From Thiopseudomonas denitrificans (GTDB lineage: Bacteria > Pseudomonadota > Gammaproteobacteria > Pseudomonadales > Pseudomonadaceae), in NCBI RefSeq assembly GCF_002866065.1, contig NZ_LNJZ01000008.1, positions 208,346 to 272,345 of the forward strand: 64,000 nt of DNA. The letters are read 5' to 3'. The translations under genes were made by a program, and so were the position numbers. Shown here piece after piece: positions 34,196-44,554 of this stretch. The first letter of the stretch is position 1, and the number at the start of each line of letters is the position of its first letter. The notes under the pieces were generated by a model. The model worked only from the letters and a program-made list of their open reading frames with translations. It was not told the origin of the DNA and ran no database searches.

Positions 34196-34329
34196 GGGGT
34201 ATCTCCTTGCGGGCTGATTTACTTGAATGCCACTATCCTAGCGAAGCAACAGACATGCTTCCAGATGTAATTTCTGGCATCATTGTTTCTTAAGTGGAAC
34301 AATTAACAAACCATAAAGGAATCATTGTC

Positions 34330-35550
34330 ATGTCAGGATTCGAGATTCTAACCAGTGACCGGGGTGTGCCGATCAAGCTGTGGACCAAAGGCGTACCCGT
34401 ACAGCCGGAAGCCCGCCAGCAGCTGCTCAACACCGCGCAGATGCCGTTCATCTACCGGCATCTGGCGGTGATGCCGGATGTGCATCTGGGCAAGGGCTCG
34501 ACCATTGGCAGCGTGATTCCGTCCAAGGGTGCCATCATCCCGGCCGCCATTGGTGTCGATCTTGGCTGCGGCATGATGGCTGTACGCACCTCGCTGAAGG
34601 CCAGCGACCTGCCGGACAACCTGCGCAACATCCGTCGCGCCATGGAAAAGGCAGTCCCCCACGGACGCACTGTCGGCCGTGGCAAGCGTGACGTTGGCAG
34701 CTGGCAACACACTCCTGAAGCTGTAGACCGCGCCTGGGCCCGGCTGTTGCCCGGCTTCAAGGCCATCACCGAGAAATACCCGCGGCTGGAACGCACCAAC
34801 AACCACAACCACCTCGGCACCCTGGGTACCGGCAACCACTTTGTCGAGCTCTGCCTGGACGAAACCGATCAGGTCTGGGTGATGCTGCACAGCGGCTCGC
34901 GTGGTGTCGGCAATGCCATCGGCACCCGCTTCATCGAAATGGCCAAGCAGGACATGCGCAAGCACCAGCTCAACCTGCCCGACGAGGATCTGGCTTACCT
35001 GCAGGAAGGCAGCACATTCTTCGATGACTATGTAGAAGCAGTGGAATGGGCCCAGGAATATGCCCGCATCAACCGCGAAGTGATGATGGACCACACCCTG
35101 GCTGCACTGGCCGACGAGATCGATACTCCTTTCACCAGCGTGCAGGAGGCTGTCAACTGCCACCACAACTATGTGCAGCAGGAAGAGCATTTCGGCCAGC
35201 AGGTCTGGGTCACACGCAAGGGCGCGGTATCGGCCCGACGCGGCCAGCTGGGCATCATCCCCGGCTCCATGGGCGCGAAAAGCTTCATCGTGCGCGGACT
35301 GGGCAATGCCGACAGCTTTCACTCCTGCAGCCATGGCGCCGGCCGCATCATGAGCCGCAACCAGGCAAAGAAAGCCTTCACCCTGGATGACCACCGCCAG
35401 GCCACCGCCCATGTCGAGTGCCGCAAGGACCATTCGGTACTGGATGAAACCCCCGGTGCCTACAAGGATATCGAGGCGGTAATGGCCGCGCAGAAGGACC
35501 TGGTGGAGATCGTACATACCCTGCGCCAGGTGGTATGCGTCAAGGGATAA
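34330..35550 (+). CDS. rtcB: RNA ligase RtcB
   Basis: A 406-aa RtcB ligase, which joins 2',3'-cyclic phosphate (or 3'-phosphate) ends to 5'-OH RNA ends using GTP and Mn. Metal and guanylate-binding motifs are intact: PDVHLGKGSTIGSVIPS, GVDLGCGMMA, NNHNHLGTLGTGNHFVE, SGSRGVGN and the guanylated histidine region SCSHGAGRIMSR. The ATG at 34330 (AAAGGA upstream) is chosen over the in-frame start at 34294. No rtcA or rtcR gene is adjacent. Confidence 0.95.
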   Translation: MSGFEILTSDRGVPIKLWTKGVPVQPEARQQLLNTAQMPFIYRHLAVMPDVHLGKGSTIGSVIPSKGAIIPAAIGVDLGCGMMAVRTSLKASDLPDNLRNIRRAMEKAVPHGRTVGRGKRDVGSWQHTPEAVDRAWARLLPGFKAITEKYPRLERTNNHNHLGTLGTGNHFVELCLDETDQVWVMLHSGSRGVGNAIGTRFIEMAKQDMRKHQLNLPDEDLAYLQEGSTFFDDYVEAVEWAQEYARINREVMMDHTLAALADEIDTPFTSVQEAVNCHHNYVQQEEHFGQQVWVTRKGAVSARRGQLGIIPGSMGAKSFIVRGLGNADSFHSCSHGAGRIMSRNQAKKAFTLDDHRQATAHVECRKDHSVLDETPGAYKDIEAVMAAQKDLVEIVHTLRQVVCVKG

Positions 35551-35756
35551 CAGGCACAGCGCCAGAACTGTCTTGCGCCCTGGCAGCCACCTTTAATTTC
35601 CCGGCATCAACGGCCCGGTAAACAACCACTGCATGAAACCCTTTGCAGTTTTGATCTGGCGTAGTGCAATCACCCGCATTTTATGTACTAATAACGACTT
35701 TCGGTACAGCAAGCCTGCATTATCCGGGCAATACACCACTCAACAAGGTAACGACA

Positions 35757-37784
35757 ATGACTGAACTCTGGCAGCGGCTGTCACAGACCAAGCGCATGTT
35801 TATCGCATTTGGCACCTTCATGGTGCTGGTTACAGTGATGTCGATCCTGTTTCAGGCCAACTTCTTCACCTCGGCACGCCTGAAACATCTGGCTGATTTT
35901 GAAATCCCGACACAGCTGGAAAAACTCGCCCTGGAGATCCGCCTGCAACTGGAGCCCAGCATTCAGACCTCACGCATCCTGGCCAATGACACCGAGCTGC
36001 ACAGCCGCATGGCCAATACCGATCCTGATGAACGCAAACAGCTGGTCGAAAGCCGGCTGCTCAATATTCTGGAGGGCTTTCCGGCACGCACCCTGTTTCT
36101 GGCTTCGCACCTCCCTGACGACTCCCGTTACTACCAGCTGAATCTGGGCATTATGCAAGACCGTCCCCTGAGTCGGAACAACCCCGATGACGCCTGGTAT
36201 TACACCTTTATCAGTTCCGGCCAGACCTATGAGCTGCACCTGGACACCAATGAGTTCAGCGGTGCCGATTTGCTGCTGTTCGTGAATTATCGCAACGAAC
36301 TCGCGGCCGCCGACAGCACTCCTTTACTGGTGGGCGGTGTCGCCCTGGAAATGCGGGCGCTCACCGACCTGATCAGCAACTACCGTCTGGGCGAACATGG
36401 TTTTGTCTCCCTGATCACGTCAGACGGTACCATCCAGACCAGCTCCGACACCTCAATTCTCAAACGCATTCGCGCAACGTCAGCGTTTGAGCAACTGCTG
36501 GCCAACACCGAGCGCAAAGTGATCGAACTCAAGCATGACGGGCAAGATTACATGCTCTCCAGCATCTGGGTCGACAGCCTGAAGCGCTGGCTGGTGATCG
36601 AAGTGCCCAAAGCCGAGCTGACCGGACCGATCAACAAGCAAATGTGGGCCGCCCAGGCCATCGGCCTGGGTCTGATGCTGGTGGCGCTGGTACTCATCTT
36701 TCCGGTGGCCCGCTCCCTGACCCGGCCGCTGCGCCAGGTGCAGACGCAACTGGGCCGCATCACCCAGAGCCTTGACCTGAGCCGGCGCGTACACATCAAC
36801 GACCAGGCCGAACTGGGTGACCTCGCCAGCCAGGTCAACCAGCTGCTGGAGCGCCTGCAACAGACCGTCAGCGAAATCCTGCGCTCGTCCGGCCACCTTA
36901 ACGAAGCGGCCGTGCGGCTGGCCGAAACCACGGGGTTGGGCCAGATCCGGGGCGACCAGCTCCAGGCCGGACAAACCATGGCCGCGGCCATCGAGCAGAT
37001 GTCTTCCTCCGTGGCCGAGATCACCTCGACCATGGAAGAGCTGTCCGCCTCGTCAACCCAGATCGCCGACCATTCGCAATCGGTGGTCGACGTAGCCAAC
37101 CTGACCCTGGACAGCAGCCGCCGCGGAGCCGACGCCATGCAAGAGCTGGAACAACGCATGACCGGCATCCACAACGACTACGCACAAAGCCTGCAGGACA
37201 TTCTCGAACTGGGCAACCAGTCCAAAGAAATCAGCAAGGTCATGGATCTGATCAACAACGTTGCCGACCAGACCAAACTGATTGCCTTCAACGCTGCCCT
37301 GGAAGCTTCCAGCGCCGGCGAGGCCGGTAAGCGTTTCTCGGTGGTCGCCGGCGAGATCCGTCGTCTGGCCGACAGCGTCACCGAATCCACCCGCAGCATC
37401 GAGGAACGCATCCAGGCCATCCAGAGCTCGATCAGCCGCCTGGTGCTGACCTCGGAAAAAGCGGTCAACTCGGTACAGTCCGGCATGGATGTCAGTGTCG
37501 CCACAGCCCACGAGCTGAACGAACTGGTCGAGGCTGCCACCCGCACCAGCAACGCGGCACAGCAAATCTCGCTGTCGACCAAACAGCAGAAAACCGCCAG
37601 CAGCCAGGTGGTCATCGCCCTGCGCGACATTGCCAACGCCAGTTCAACCAACGCCCAGTCGGTGCGCAGCATTTCCGATATCAGCGAAGAGCTGCTGGCG
37701 ATGGCCCAGGCACTGAACACACTGATGCAGGAGTTCCGTAGCGAACAACCCGGCCAGGGCAGCCCGGCAACGCCCGATGCCTGA
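35757..37784 (+). CDS. Methyl-accepting chemotaxis protein
   Basis: A 675-aa transducer: transmembrane helix 1 (about residues 12-32), a large periplasmic sensor region of about 265 residues, transmembrane helix 2 (about 297-322), a HAMP domain, and the cytoplasmic signalling coiled coil with the hairpin tip around VADQTKLIAFNAALEASSAGEAG. No C-terminal CheR-tethering pentapeptide is present. It is the first gene of a chemosensory operon whose output is a diguanylate cyclase, so it is the WspA equivalent. The start at 35757 is supported by AAGGTAACGACA. The frame opens upstream without similarity. Confidence 0.93.
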   Translation: MTELWQRLSQTKRMFIAFGTFMVLVTVMSILFQANFFTSARLKHLADFEIPTQLEKLALEIRLQLEPSIQTSRILANDTELHSRMANTDPDERKQLVESRLLNILEGFPARTLFLASHLPDDSRYYQLNLGIMQDRPLSRNNPDDAWYYTFISSGQTYELHLDTNEFSGADLLLFVNYRNELAAADSTPLLVGGVALEMRALTDLISNYRLGEHGFVSLITSDGTIQTSSDTSILKRIRATSAFEQLLANTERKVIELKHDGQDYMLSSIWVDSLKRWLVIEVPKAELTGPINKQMWAAQAIGLGLMLVALVLIFPVARSLTRPLRQVQTQLGRITQSLDLSRRVHINDQAELGDLASQVNQLLERLQQTVSEILRSSGHLNEAAVRLAETTGLGQIRGDQLQAGQTMAAAIEQMSSSVAEITSTMEELSASSTQIADHSQSVVDVANLTLDSSRRGADAMQELEQRMTGIHNDYAQSLQDILELGNQSKEISKVMDLINNVADQTKLIAFNAALEASSAGEAGKRFSVVAGEIRRLADSVTESTRSIEERIQAIQSSISRLVLTSEKAVNSVQSGMDVSVATAHELNELVEAATRTSNAAQQISLSTKQQKTASSQVVIALRDIANASSTNAQSVRSISDISEELLAMAQALNTLMQEFRSEQPGQGSPATPDA

Positions 37785-37817
37785 TACTGACATCCGCTCC
37801 CACAGGAATGATCCGCC

Positions 37818-38858
37818 ATGGCCACACAACCGGTAATTCGTGTCCTGTTGGTAGACGACAGCAGCATGGCCCGTGACCTGCTGCGCAACATCCTGCACCA
37901 ATGCAGCGACATTCGCGTGGTCGGCGAAGCCGTCAACGGGCTGGAAGCGGTTGAGCTGGCCCGCCAGCTCAAACCGGACGTGATCTGCATGGATCTGGAC
38001 ATGCCGGTGATGAGCGGCACCGAAGCGATTGATGCCATCATGCATCAGAAAGCCATCCCGATTCTGGTGGTCAGCGCCGAAGGCGATGCACAGCAAGCCT
38101 ACCAGGCGCTGAATACCGGAGCACTGGACGTCATTGCCAAGCCGGGGCTAGACCAGAGCGAAGCATCCAGGCTGGTCAACAAGGTGCGCCTGCTGGCCGG
38201 CGTCTCAGTGATAACCCGTCTGCGCGGCCGTTGCCCCGACAGCGTCCTGCTGCCGGCCCGTACCAGCCTGACAGCCACCACCCGCAGCTACCGCCATCTG
38301 GTAGCCATCGCCTGCTCCACTGGCGGGCCGCAGGCCCTGGCCTGGCTGCTGCCGCGCCTGAAAGCCGGCTTCCAGGCTCCGGTCCTGATCAGCCAACACA
38401 TCAGCGACGGTTTTGTTGACGGCCTGGTCAGCTGGCTCAACACCCTGTCCAGCCTGCCGGTGAAGGTGGCAGAACACGGCGAAGCGCTGATCTGCGGGCA
38501 AGTCTACATATCACCCTCGGAAAGCCACATGACCGTTGCCGCCGGCGACCGCATCCGGCTGGTGCCACGCCAGGACAGCGATATCTATCGCCCGTGCTGC
38601 AACCTGCTGCTGGAGTCGGTGGCCACTACCCATGGTGCCGACAGCATTGGCCTGATCATGACCGGCATGGGCCGTGACGGTGCCAGCGGCATGCTGGCCA
38701 TCCATGACAGCGGGGGCCTGACCCTTGCCCAGGATGAAGCCAGCTCAGTGATCTTCGGCATGAACCAGGAAGCCATCAGCATGGGCGCAATTGACCGCAT
38801 CCTGCCGCTGGAGCAGATACCGGCACAGCTCAACGAGCTGGTCATGGGTGCCTCATGA
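37818..38858 (+). CDS. cheB: CheB-type protein-glutamate methylesterase
   Basis: A 346-aa CheB: receiver domain with Asp13/Asp14 and phospho-acceptor Asp59 (VICMDLDMPVMSG), then the methylesterase domain with catalytic Ser168 (ACSTGGPQAL), His195 (ISQHISDGF) and the Asp in TGMGRDGASGM. It resets adaptation by demethylating the adjacent transducer (WspF role). It overlaps cheR by 4 bp. Confidence 0.95.
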   Translation: MATQPVIRVLLVDDSSMARDLLRNILHQCSDIRVVGEAVNGLEAVELARQLKPDVICMDLDMPVMSGTEAIDAIMHQKAIPILVVSAEGDAQQAYQALNTGALDVIAKPGLDQSEASRLVNKVRLLAGVSVITRLRGRCPDSVLLPARTSLTATTRSYRHLVAIACSTGGPQALAWLLPRLKAGFQAPVLISQHISDGFVDGLVSWLNTLSSLPVKVAEHGEALICGQVYISPSESHMTVAAGDRIRLVPRQDSDIYRPCCNLLLESVATTHGADSIGLIMTGMGRDGASGMLAIHDSGGLTLAQDEASSVIFGMNQEAISMGAIDRILPLEQIPAQLNELVMGAS

Positions 38859-40303
38859 ACGGACTGGAACCATTCAAGCAGCTGGTCTACGACTACTCCG
38901 GCCTGATACTCGACGGCAGCATTGCCGAAGAACGCCTGCAGCAACACCTGCAAAAGACCCGACAACTGCTGGGGCTGAGTGCGGCACGGCTGCTGGAGCG
39001 CCTGTACCAGTCACGCACCGAACTGGACACCCTGATCAGCCAGCTGACCGTCAACGAGACCTATTTCTTTCGCGAGCCGGAGCAGATCGACCTGTTTGTG
39101 CAACAGCTGCTACCGCGCCTGCTGGCCACCGCCGGCGACCGCCCCCTGCGCATCCTGAGCGCCGGCTGCTCGTCGGGTGAAGAACCCTACAGCCTGGCCA
39201 TGGCCATTCTCGACACCCATGGCGAAGACGTACTGCAACGGATCACCATTGACGGTGGCGATGTTGACCTGAGCATTCTCAACAAGGCCCGTCGTGCCCT
39301 GTACTCGTCTTTTTCCTTTCGCGGAGTCAGCAACGAGCTGCGCGACCGGCATTTTGACCGCACCAGTGAAGGCTACCAGCTACACGAACGGATCCGCCGC
39401 ACAGTACGCTTGTTCATGCTGAACCTGATGGCCGCAGAATACGACTGCGACTACGGCCCCTATGACGTGATTTTCTTTCGTAACGTCTCCATTTACTTTG
39501 ACCTGGAAACCCGAAAAAACATCCAGCACCGCTTCAAGCGCATCATGCAGCCGGATGCCACCCTGTTTCTGGGCACCACCGAAACCCTCGGCAACGATTT
39601 CGGCATTTTCCAGCTACGTGAACACAGCGGCCTGTATTACTTCGTCAAAGGCAGCCAGGTGCTGCCCGATACGCCGCAACCGCTACGCCCGGCCCCACAC
39701 ACAGCAATCAGGCCGGCACCCGCGCCACAGCCCCCGACGGCCAGCGACAGCCAGCCGGCCATCCCGGCACAACCAGACCCGCAGCTGGTCCGCCAGCTGT
39801 TGCACGAGGAACGCTATACCGAAGCCGCAAGCAAACTGGACCTGCTGTTGCATGCCGGCCAGCACCAGCACCCGGCCCGCCTGATGCAGGCCTGGCTATT
39901 GCTCAATACCGGCCACCTGGAGCAGGCGGCACAGCTGCTGGATGGTATTCTGCAGGAGCACCCCTGGTGTCTTGACAGCCTGCTGGCCCGTGGCCTGTGT
40001 TACAAATGGCAGCAAGACCACGAAGGCGCCTGCACCCGCTTCAAGACTGCCTGCTACGCCCATGCCGACTCCTGGTTGGCCCAATATTTCTACGGCGACT
40101 GCCTGCGCCATGACCCGCAACCGGGGGTCGCACGCGCCCCCCTGCAAGTGGCCCGGCGCATCCTGTCAGCTGCCCCGGATGCTGCCAGCGGCTGTCAGTG
40201 GCTACCGCTGGCACCACCGCCACAGGATGCATTGTTCCTGATCGAGCGGCACCTGCTTGCCTTGAAACAGGGTCTTTTGCCAGCTGACGAAACTGCGGAC
40301 TGA
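38855..40303 (+). CDS. cheR: CheR-type methyltransferase with C-terminal TPR region
   Basis: A 482-aa protein. Residues about 1-270 are a CheR methyltransferase (NETYFFREPEQ, the SAM-binding LSAGCSSGEEPYSLA, then DVIFFRNVSIYF). A Pro-rich linker and a TPR-like helical domain follow (LVRQLLHEERYTEAASKLDLL and similar repeats). This domain order is that of WspC, in which the TPR part substitutes for pentapeptide tethering. Methylates glutamates of the adjacent transducer. Confidence 0.93.
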   Translation: MNGLEPFKQLVYDYSGLILDGSIAEERLQQHLQKTRQLLGLSAARLLERLYQSRTELDTLISQLTVNETYFFREPEQIDLFVQQLLPRLLATAGDRPLRILSAGCSSGEEPYSLAMAILDTHGEDVLQRITIDGGDVDLSILNKARRALYSSFSFRGVSNELRDRHFDRTSEGYQLHERIRRTVRLFMLNLMAAEYDCDYGPYDVIFFRNVSIYFDLETRKNIQHRFKRIMQPDATLFLGTTETLGNDFGIFQLREHSGLYYFVKGSQVLPDTPQPLRPAPHTAIRPAPAPQPPTASDSQPAIPAQPDPQLVRQLLHEERYTEAASKLDLLLHAGQHQHPARLMQAWLLLNTGHLEQAAQLLDGILQEHPWCLDSLLARGLCYKWQQDHEGACTRFKTACYAHADSWLAQYFYGDCLRHDPQPGVARAPLQVARRILSAAPDAASGCQWLPLAPPPQDALFLIERHLLALKQGLLPADETAD

Positions 40304-40309
40304 TCTACC

Positions 40310-42448
40310 ATGGCCCTTGATATCAAGAAATTCATTCACCGTTTCATCGATGAAGCCCGCGAACAGCTGCGCATGCTGGAAGAGGGGCTTGGACAACTGG
40401 GAGCGCAAAACGGTGACAGCGAGCTGGTCAACAGCCTGTTTCGCGCGGCACATACCCTCAAGGGTTCGTCACGCATGCTCAAACTGCTATCCATTTCCGA
40501 TACGGCCCATAGCCTGGAAGATGTTCTGGGTGCCCTGCGTGAACGGAAAATCGGACTGGACGATGCCACCCGCGACCTGATGCTGGAAGCTGTGGACAAC
40601 CTCGGCAACCTGGTCGAGCACCTGGCCAGCCAGCCCAATCCGGCCAGCTTGCCGGAAAAATCCGTCTCGCTCTGCCAGCGCCTGAGTCGTGCCGCCAGCG
40701 GTGATGCCGCCGCCCCGCTTGCCGACACAGCGGAATTCGCTCCCGCGCAGCCGCCAACCGAAACCCGCCCCGGACCGATGCTGCGCAGCGCCGATTCCGT
40801 GCGTCTCAAACTGGACAGCCTGGAACAGCTGATCCGGCTGATGTCCGAAGTCACCATTAGCCAGGCCGGCCTGCGCGAATTGCTCGACGACGCGCGCCAG
40901 CTGGCCCGCAACTGGGATGCCACCAGCCTGCACAGCGGCAACGACAGCCGGCTGTTCGCCGACTACCAGCAGCTGTACCAGAACCTGCGCGACCTGATTG
41001 GCGCACAGGAATCACTGGTGCAAAACCTGCACGAACAGTCGCTGAGCCTGCGCATGCTGCCACTGACACAGATCCTGGAACCGGCACGCAAGCTGGTGCG
41101 CGAGCTGGGCCGGGAGCTGGAAAAGCCGGTGGAACTGCAGATTCTGGGCGAAGACATCGAACTGGACCGGCTGCTGATCGAGCAACTGACCGAGCCGGTC
41201 CAGCACCTGCTGCGCAACGCGCTGGATCACGGCCTGGAAAATGCCGCACAGCGTCAGGCCGCCGGCAAGAACGCCAAGGGATTGATCCGGATACATGCCC
41301 GCCAGGATGGCGGCTGGGTCAGTATCGACATCAGCGATGACGGGGCCGGCCTGAATGTGGATAAAATTCGCCAGAAGGCCTTGCGTCAGCAACTGTTCAC
41401 TGAAGAAGAGCTGGCCAAGAAAAGCTCCGCCGAGCTGAAAAACCTGATCTTCCTGCCGGGGTTTTCCACCAGCAGCCTGATCACCGAACTGTCCGGGCGT
41501 GGTGTCGGCCTGGATGTGGTCAAGCGCAATGTCGAAGAGCTGCAAGGCATGATCGAGGTGACCAGCACCGAAGGGGGCGGCACCACCTTCAACCTGCGCC
41601 TGCCGCTGACGCTGGCCATGCTGCGCATCCTGCTGGTGGAAGCCGGCAACCACCTGCTCGCGTTTACCGCCCAGCACGTGGTGGAAATGATTTATGTTGA
41701 CGAGCAGGCCATGCTCGACATCGCCGAACGCCAGGTGTTTGTCCTGCGCAACGAATTCATCCCGGTCTTTGAGCCGGCCACGCTGATCGGGCTGCCGGAG
41801 AAACGCAGCGGCATCCGGCCCAAGGCCGACAGCAGGCAGCAGCTGATGCTGGTCCTGCAGGTGCAACACGAAAAAATCGCCCTGCGCATCGACCACATGG
41901 TCGACGAACGCGACCTGGTGATCAAACCGCTGCCGGCCCACCTGGCACGACAGCCGCTGGTGGCCGGCATTGTCAACCACGACTATCGCCAACTGGTCAG
42001 CCTGCTGCATGCTCCCCAGCTATTTTCCCTGGCCCAGCGCAGCCGTGGCCACACCCGGAACAACATCCATCAGCCCGACAAGCGCCTGCATGTTCTGGTG
42101 GTGGATGACTCGCTCAATACGCGCGAAATAGAAAAAGACCTGCTCGAGGCCTGGGGCTATCAGGTAACGCTGGCTGAAGACGGCCAGGACGGCCTCAACA
42201 AGGCCCGCACTGGCGATTTTGATGCTATCCTGACCGACGTCGAAATGCCGGTCATGGACGGTTTTACCCTGACCAGCCATTTGCGCCAGGAAGAGCGCTA
42301 CCGGCACACACCAATCATCATCATCACGTCCCGCGAGAAGGAAAGTGATCGCCGCCGTGGCATCGAAGTCGGTGCTGACGCCTATATCGTCAAGGGCAGC
42401 TTCGATCAGAACAGCCTGATTGATACTCTCAAGGTATTGCTGGGCTAG
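40310..42448 (+). CDS. cheA: CheA-REC hybrid histidine kinase (WspE-like)
   Basis: A 712-aa hybrid kinase: N-terminal Hpt domain with phospho-acceptor His48 (AAHTLKGSSRM), dimerisation region, HATPase with HLLRNALDHGLE and DISDDGAGLN plus LSGRGVGLDVVK, a CheW-like domain, and a C-terminal receiver (LHVLVVDDS, ILTDVEMPVMDGF). The architecture equals WspE. It phosphorylates CheB, the single receiver and probably the diguanylate cyclase encoded downstream. It starts 6 bp after cheR. Confidence 0.95.
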   Translation: MALDIKKFIHRFIDEAREQLRMLEEGLGQLGAQNGDSELVNSLFRAAHTLKGSSRMLKLLSISDTAHSLEDVLGALRERKIGLDDATRDLMLEAVDNLGNLVEHLASQPNPASLPEKSVSLCQRLSRAASGDAAAPLADTAEFAPAQPPTETRPGPMLRSADSVRLKLDSLEQLIRLMSEVTISQAGLRELLDDARQLARNWDATSLHSGNDSRLFADYQQLYQNLRDLIGAQESLVQNLHEQSLSLRMLPLTQILEPARKLVRELGRELEKPVELQILGEDIELDRLLIEQLTEPVQHLLRNALDHGLENAAQRQAAGKNAKGLIRIHARQDGGWVSIDISDDGAGLNVDKIRQKALRQQLFTEEELAKKSSAELKNLIFLPGFSTSSLITELSGRGVGLDVVKRNVEELQGMIEVTSTEGGGTTFNLRLPLTLAMLRILLVEAGNHLLAFTAQHVVEMIYVDEQAMLDIAERQVFVLRNEFIPVFEPATLIGLPEKRSGIRPKADSRQQLMLVLQVQHEKIALRIDHMVDERDLVIKPLPAHLARQPLVAGIVNHDYRQLVSLLHAPQLFSLAQRSRGHTRNNIHQPDKRLHVLVVDDSLNTREIEKDLLEAWGYQVTLAEDGQDGLNKARTGDFDAILTDVEMPVMDGFTLTSHLRQEERYRHTPIIIITSREKESDRRRGIEVGADAYIVKGSFDQNSLIDTLKVLLG

Positions 42449-42469
42449 ACAACACGCATGGAGAACAGC

Positions 42470-42826
42470 ATGAAAATACTGGTCGTAGACGATGACCTGC
42501 TTGCCGCCGAAATGACCGGTGCCATCCTTGAAGCCAGCGGCTATCAGCCGCTGATAGCCGAAAACGCAATTGAGGGCCTTGAACTGCTTGGTACCAACCC
42601 GGATATCGCCATGGTTGTCAGCGACCTGAACATGCCGCTGGTCTCCGGCATTGATTTTTTCCGCGAGTTGCGCGAGCAGGGCCGACAGATACCCTTCATT
42701 CTGCTCACTGGTGACGCACCCGATAGCCTGCTACAGTCTGAACCTGATCTGAATGCCTGCCTGACCAAGGACTTTGACCTGGCCGAAACCCTGCCGTCGA
42801 TTGTCAGTCAGTTACTGCACGCCTAG
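42470..42826 (+). CDS. Single-domain response regulator (CheY-like)
   Basis: A 118-aa stand-alone receiver with Asp7-Asp9, phospho-acceptor Asp52 (VVSDLNMPLVSG), the switch Thr in LLTGDAPD and a conserved Lys in LTKDF. GGAG 7 nt upstream favours the ATG at 42470 over 42458. Canonical wsp operons lack such a gene; it could be a phosphate sink or carry signal from CheA to another partner. Confidence 0.92.
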   Translation: MKILVVDDDLLAAEMTGAILEASGYQPLIAENAIEGLELLGTNPDIAMVVSDLNMPLVSGIDFFRELREQGRQIPFILLTGDAPDSLLQSEPDLNACLTKDFDLAETLPSIVSQLLHA

Positions 42827-42856
42827 CTCCGGCCAGGCACAACGAGCAAAAACACC

Positions 42857-44554
42857 ATGTCCAAGCAGAAAACCTCCCTGAGCGAAAAAATGGCCCGGCT
42901 GAAAGACAGCTTTGTCAGTCAGCTCCCGGAGCGCGTCAGCGAACTGGAAGATGCACTGCAACAGCTGTCAGCACCGACAGACGCCAGCAACCCTGCGCTG
43001 TGCACCTTGCACCGTCACTGGCACAGCCTGAAAGGTGCCAGCCGTATTTTCGGGTTCAACGAGCTGGCCAAGATTGCCTCACTGGCCGAAGCCGAACTAC
43101 AGCCCCTGCTGGAGAGCGACAACAGCCCGGTCGACGCTGACTGGCTGGTCCACCAACAAGATCTGGTCAAAAAACTGGTCCTGCATTTCGCCAGTCTCGA
43201 CCAGCGCGACGGTGTGCACAAATCCAGCTTCCAGGTGCCCTTTTTCGAGATGGGCCAGATCAATCACCACTGGCAGGAGCTGGGCTCACCGCTGATCTAT
43301 GTCTGCGATGATGAAACCGAACAGGTCGAATACCTTGAATACCAGCTGCAATGCTTTGGCTATCGCGTCCGCCACTTTACCGATGTCGATGACTTCGAAC
43401 AGACGGTCATGCAACAACAGCCCGACGCCATTGTCATGGACGTGCATTTTCCCCAGGGCAAGACCGCCGGTACCGAGACCCTCAACCGGGTCAACCAGCG
43501 TCTGGGTTACCAGCTGCCCGCGCTCGTCCTGTCCGGCATGGAACACTTCGAGGCCCGCCTGAGCGCCTACCGGGCCGGCTGCCGCAGTTACTTCACCAAA
43601 CCGGTGAAGCCGCTGACCCTGGCCAACGCCCTTGACAAGCTGGTGCGCAAGCCCGAAACCGACCCTTATCAGGTCCTGATCGTGGATGACGAGCCTGCAG
43701 TAGCCGCCTACCACAGCCTGATTCTGGAAAACGCCGGCATCAAGGTCCGCCAGGTCCACGACCCGGCCGAGGTACTCAACGCCCTGCGCGAGTTCACTCC
43801 CGACCTGATCCTGATTGATGTCTACATGCCCGGTTGCAATGGTTACGAGCTGGCCGGCGTGATCCGCCAGGTTCCCGAGTATCTGGGCATCTCCATCATT
43901 TATCTGTCCAGCGAAACCGACCCGAAAAAACAGCTCAGTGCCATGGAAGTCGGTGTCGAGGGTTTCATTACCAAACCCGTGGTACCGGATGAGCTGGTGG
44001 CTGCGGTACTGCTGCGGGCCGAGCGCATGCGGGCCCTGCGCGGCCTGATGACCCGCGACAGCCTGACCGGCCTGTACAACCACACCACCACCACTGAAAT
44101 CATCAGCGCCATTCTGGCCCAGGCCAGCCGTTACAACGAACCGCTGGTACTGGCCGCACTGGATCTGGACCTGTTCAAGCAGGTCAATGACAACTACGGA
44201 CACCAGGCCGGTGACCAGGTGCTGCTGGCCCTGTCACACATGCTGAAAAACCGCCTCCGCCACGGTGATATCGTGGGCCGCTATGGCGGTGAAGAGTTTG
44301 TCATCCTGCTGCGTGATACCGATATCCAGGCGGCGCACAATCTGCTTGACCAGCTGCGCCGCGAGTTTTCAGGTATCGTCTTTTCTGCCGGCAGCGATAC
44401 TTTCAGCTGCTCCTTCAGCGTTGGCCTGAGCACCTTTGTCAACTACAGCACTCTCGACGAGCTGATGCACAATGCCGACAACGCCCTGTACCAGGCCAAG
44501 GAGCTGGGCCGCAACCGCGTCATCGCCTGCAGCGGAGATCAACATGGAGACTGA
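42857..44554 (+). CDS. Hpt-REC-REC-GGDEF diguanylate cyclase, output of the chemosensory operon
   Basis: A 565-aa protein with four domains in order: Hpt (about 10-115, phospho-acceptor His56 in HWHSLKGASRIFGF), receiver 1 (about 145-265, Asp195, Lys248), receiver 2 (about 272-390, Asp321, Lys373) and GGDEF (about 400-560) with an active GGEEF signature at 477-481 and an intact RxxD inhibitory site (RHGD, 468-471). It makes cyclic di-GMP. WspR has a single receiver, so the extra Hpt and receiver imply a phosphorelay within or between proteins. It overlaps the cheW gene by 11 bp. Confidence 0.93.
   Translation: MSKQKTSLSEKMARLKDSFVSQLPERVSELEDALQQLSAPTDASNPALCTLHRHWHSLKGASRIFGFNELAKIASLAEAELQPLLESDNSPVDADWLVHQQDLVKKLVLHFASLDQRDGVHKSSFQVPFFEMGQINHHWQELGSPLIYVCDDETEQVEYLEYQLQCFGYRVRHFTDVDDFEQTVMQQQPDAIVMDVHFPQGKTAGTETLNRVNQRLGYQLPALVLSGMEHFEARLSAYRAGCRSYFTKPVKPLTLANALDKLVRKPETDPYQVLIVDDEPAVAAYHSLILENAGIKVRQVHDPAEVLNALREFTPDLILIDVYMPGCNGYELAGVIRQVPEYLGISIIYLSSETDPKKQLSAMEVGVEGFITKPVVPDELVAAVLLRAERMRALRGLMTRDSLTGLYNHTTTTEIISAILAQASRYNEPLVLAALDLDLFKQVNDNYGHQAGDQVLLALSHMLKNRLRHGDIVGRYGGEEFVILLRDTDIQAAHNLLDQLRREFSGIVFSAGSDTFSCSFSVGLSTFVNYSTLDELMHNADNALYQAKELGRNRVIACSGDQHGD

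Noticed and set aside
34348-35517. 389-aa minus-strand frame opposite rtcB
   Set aside because: Fully antisense to an intact RtcB; typical high-GC shadow frame.
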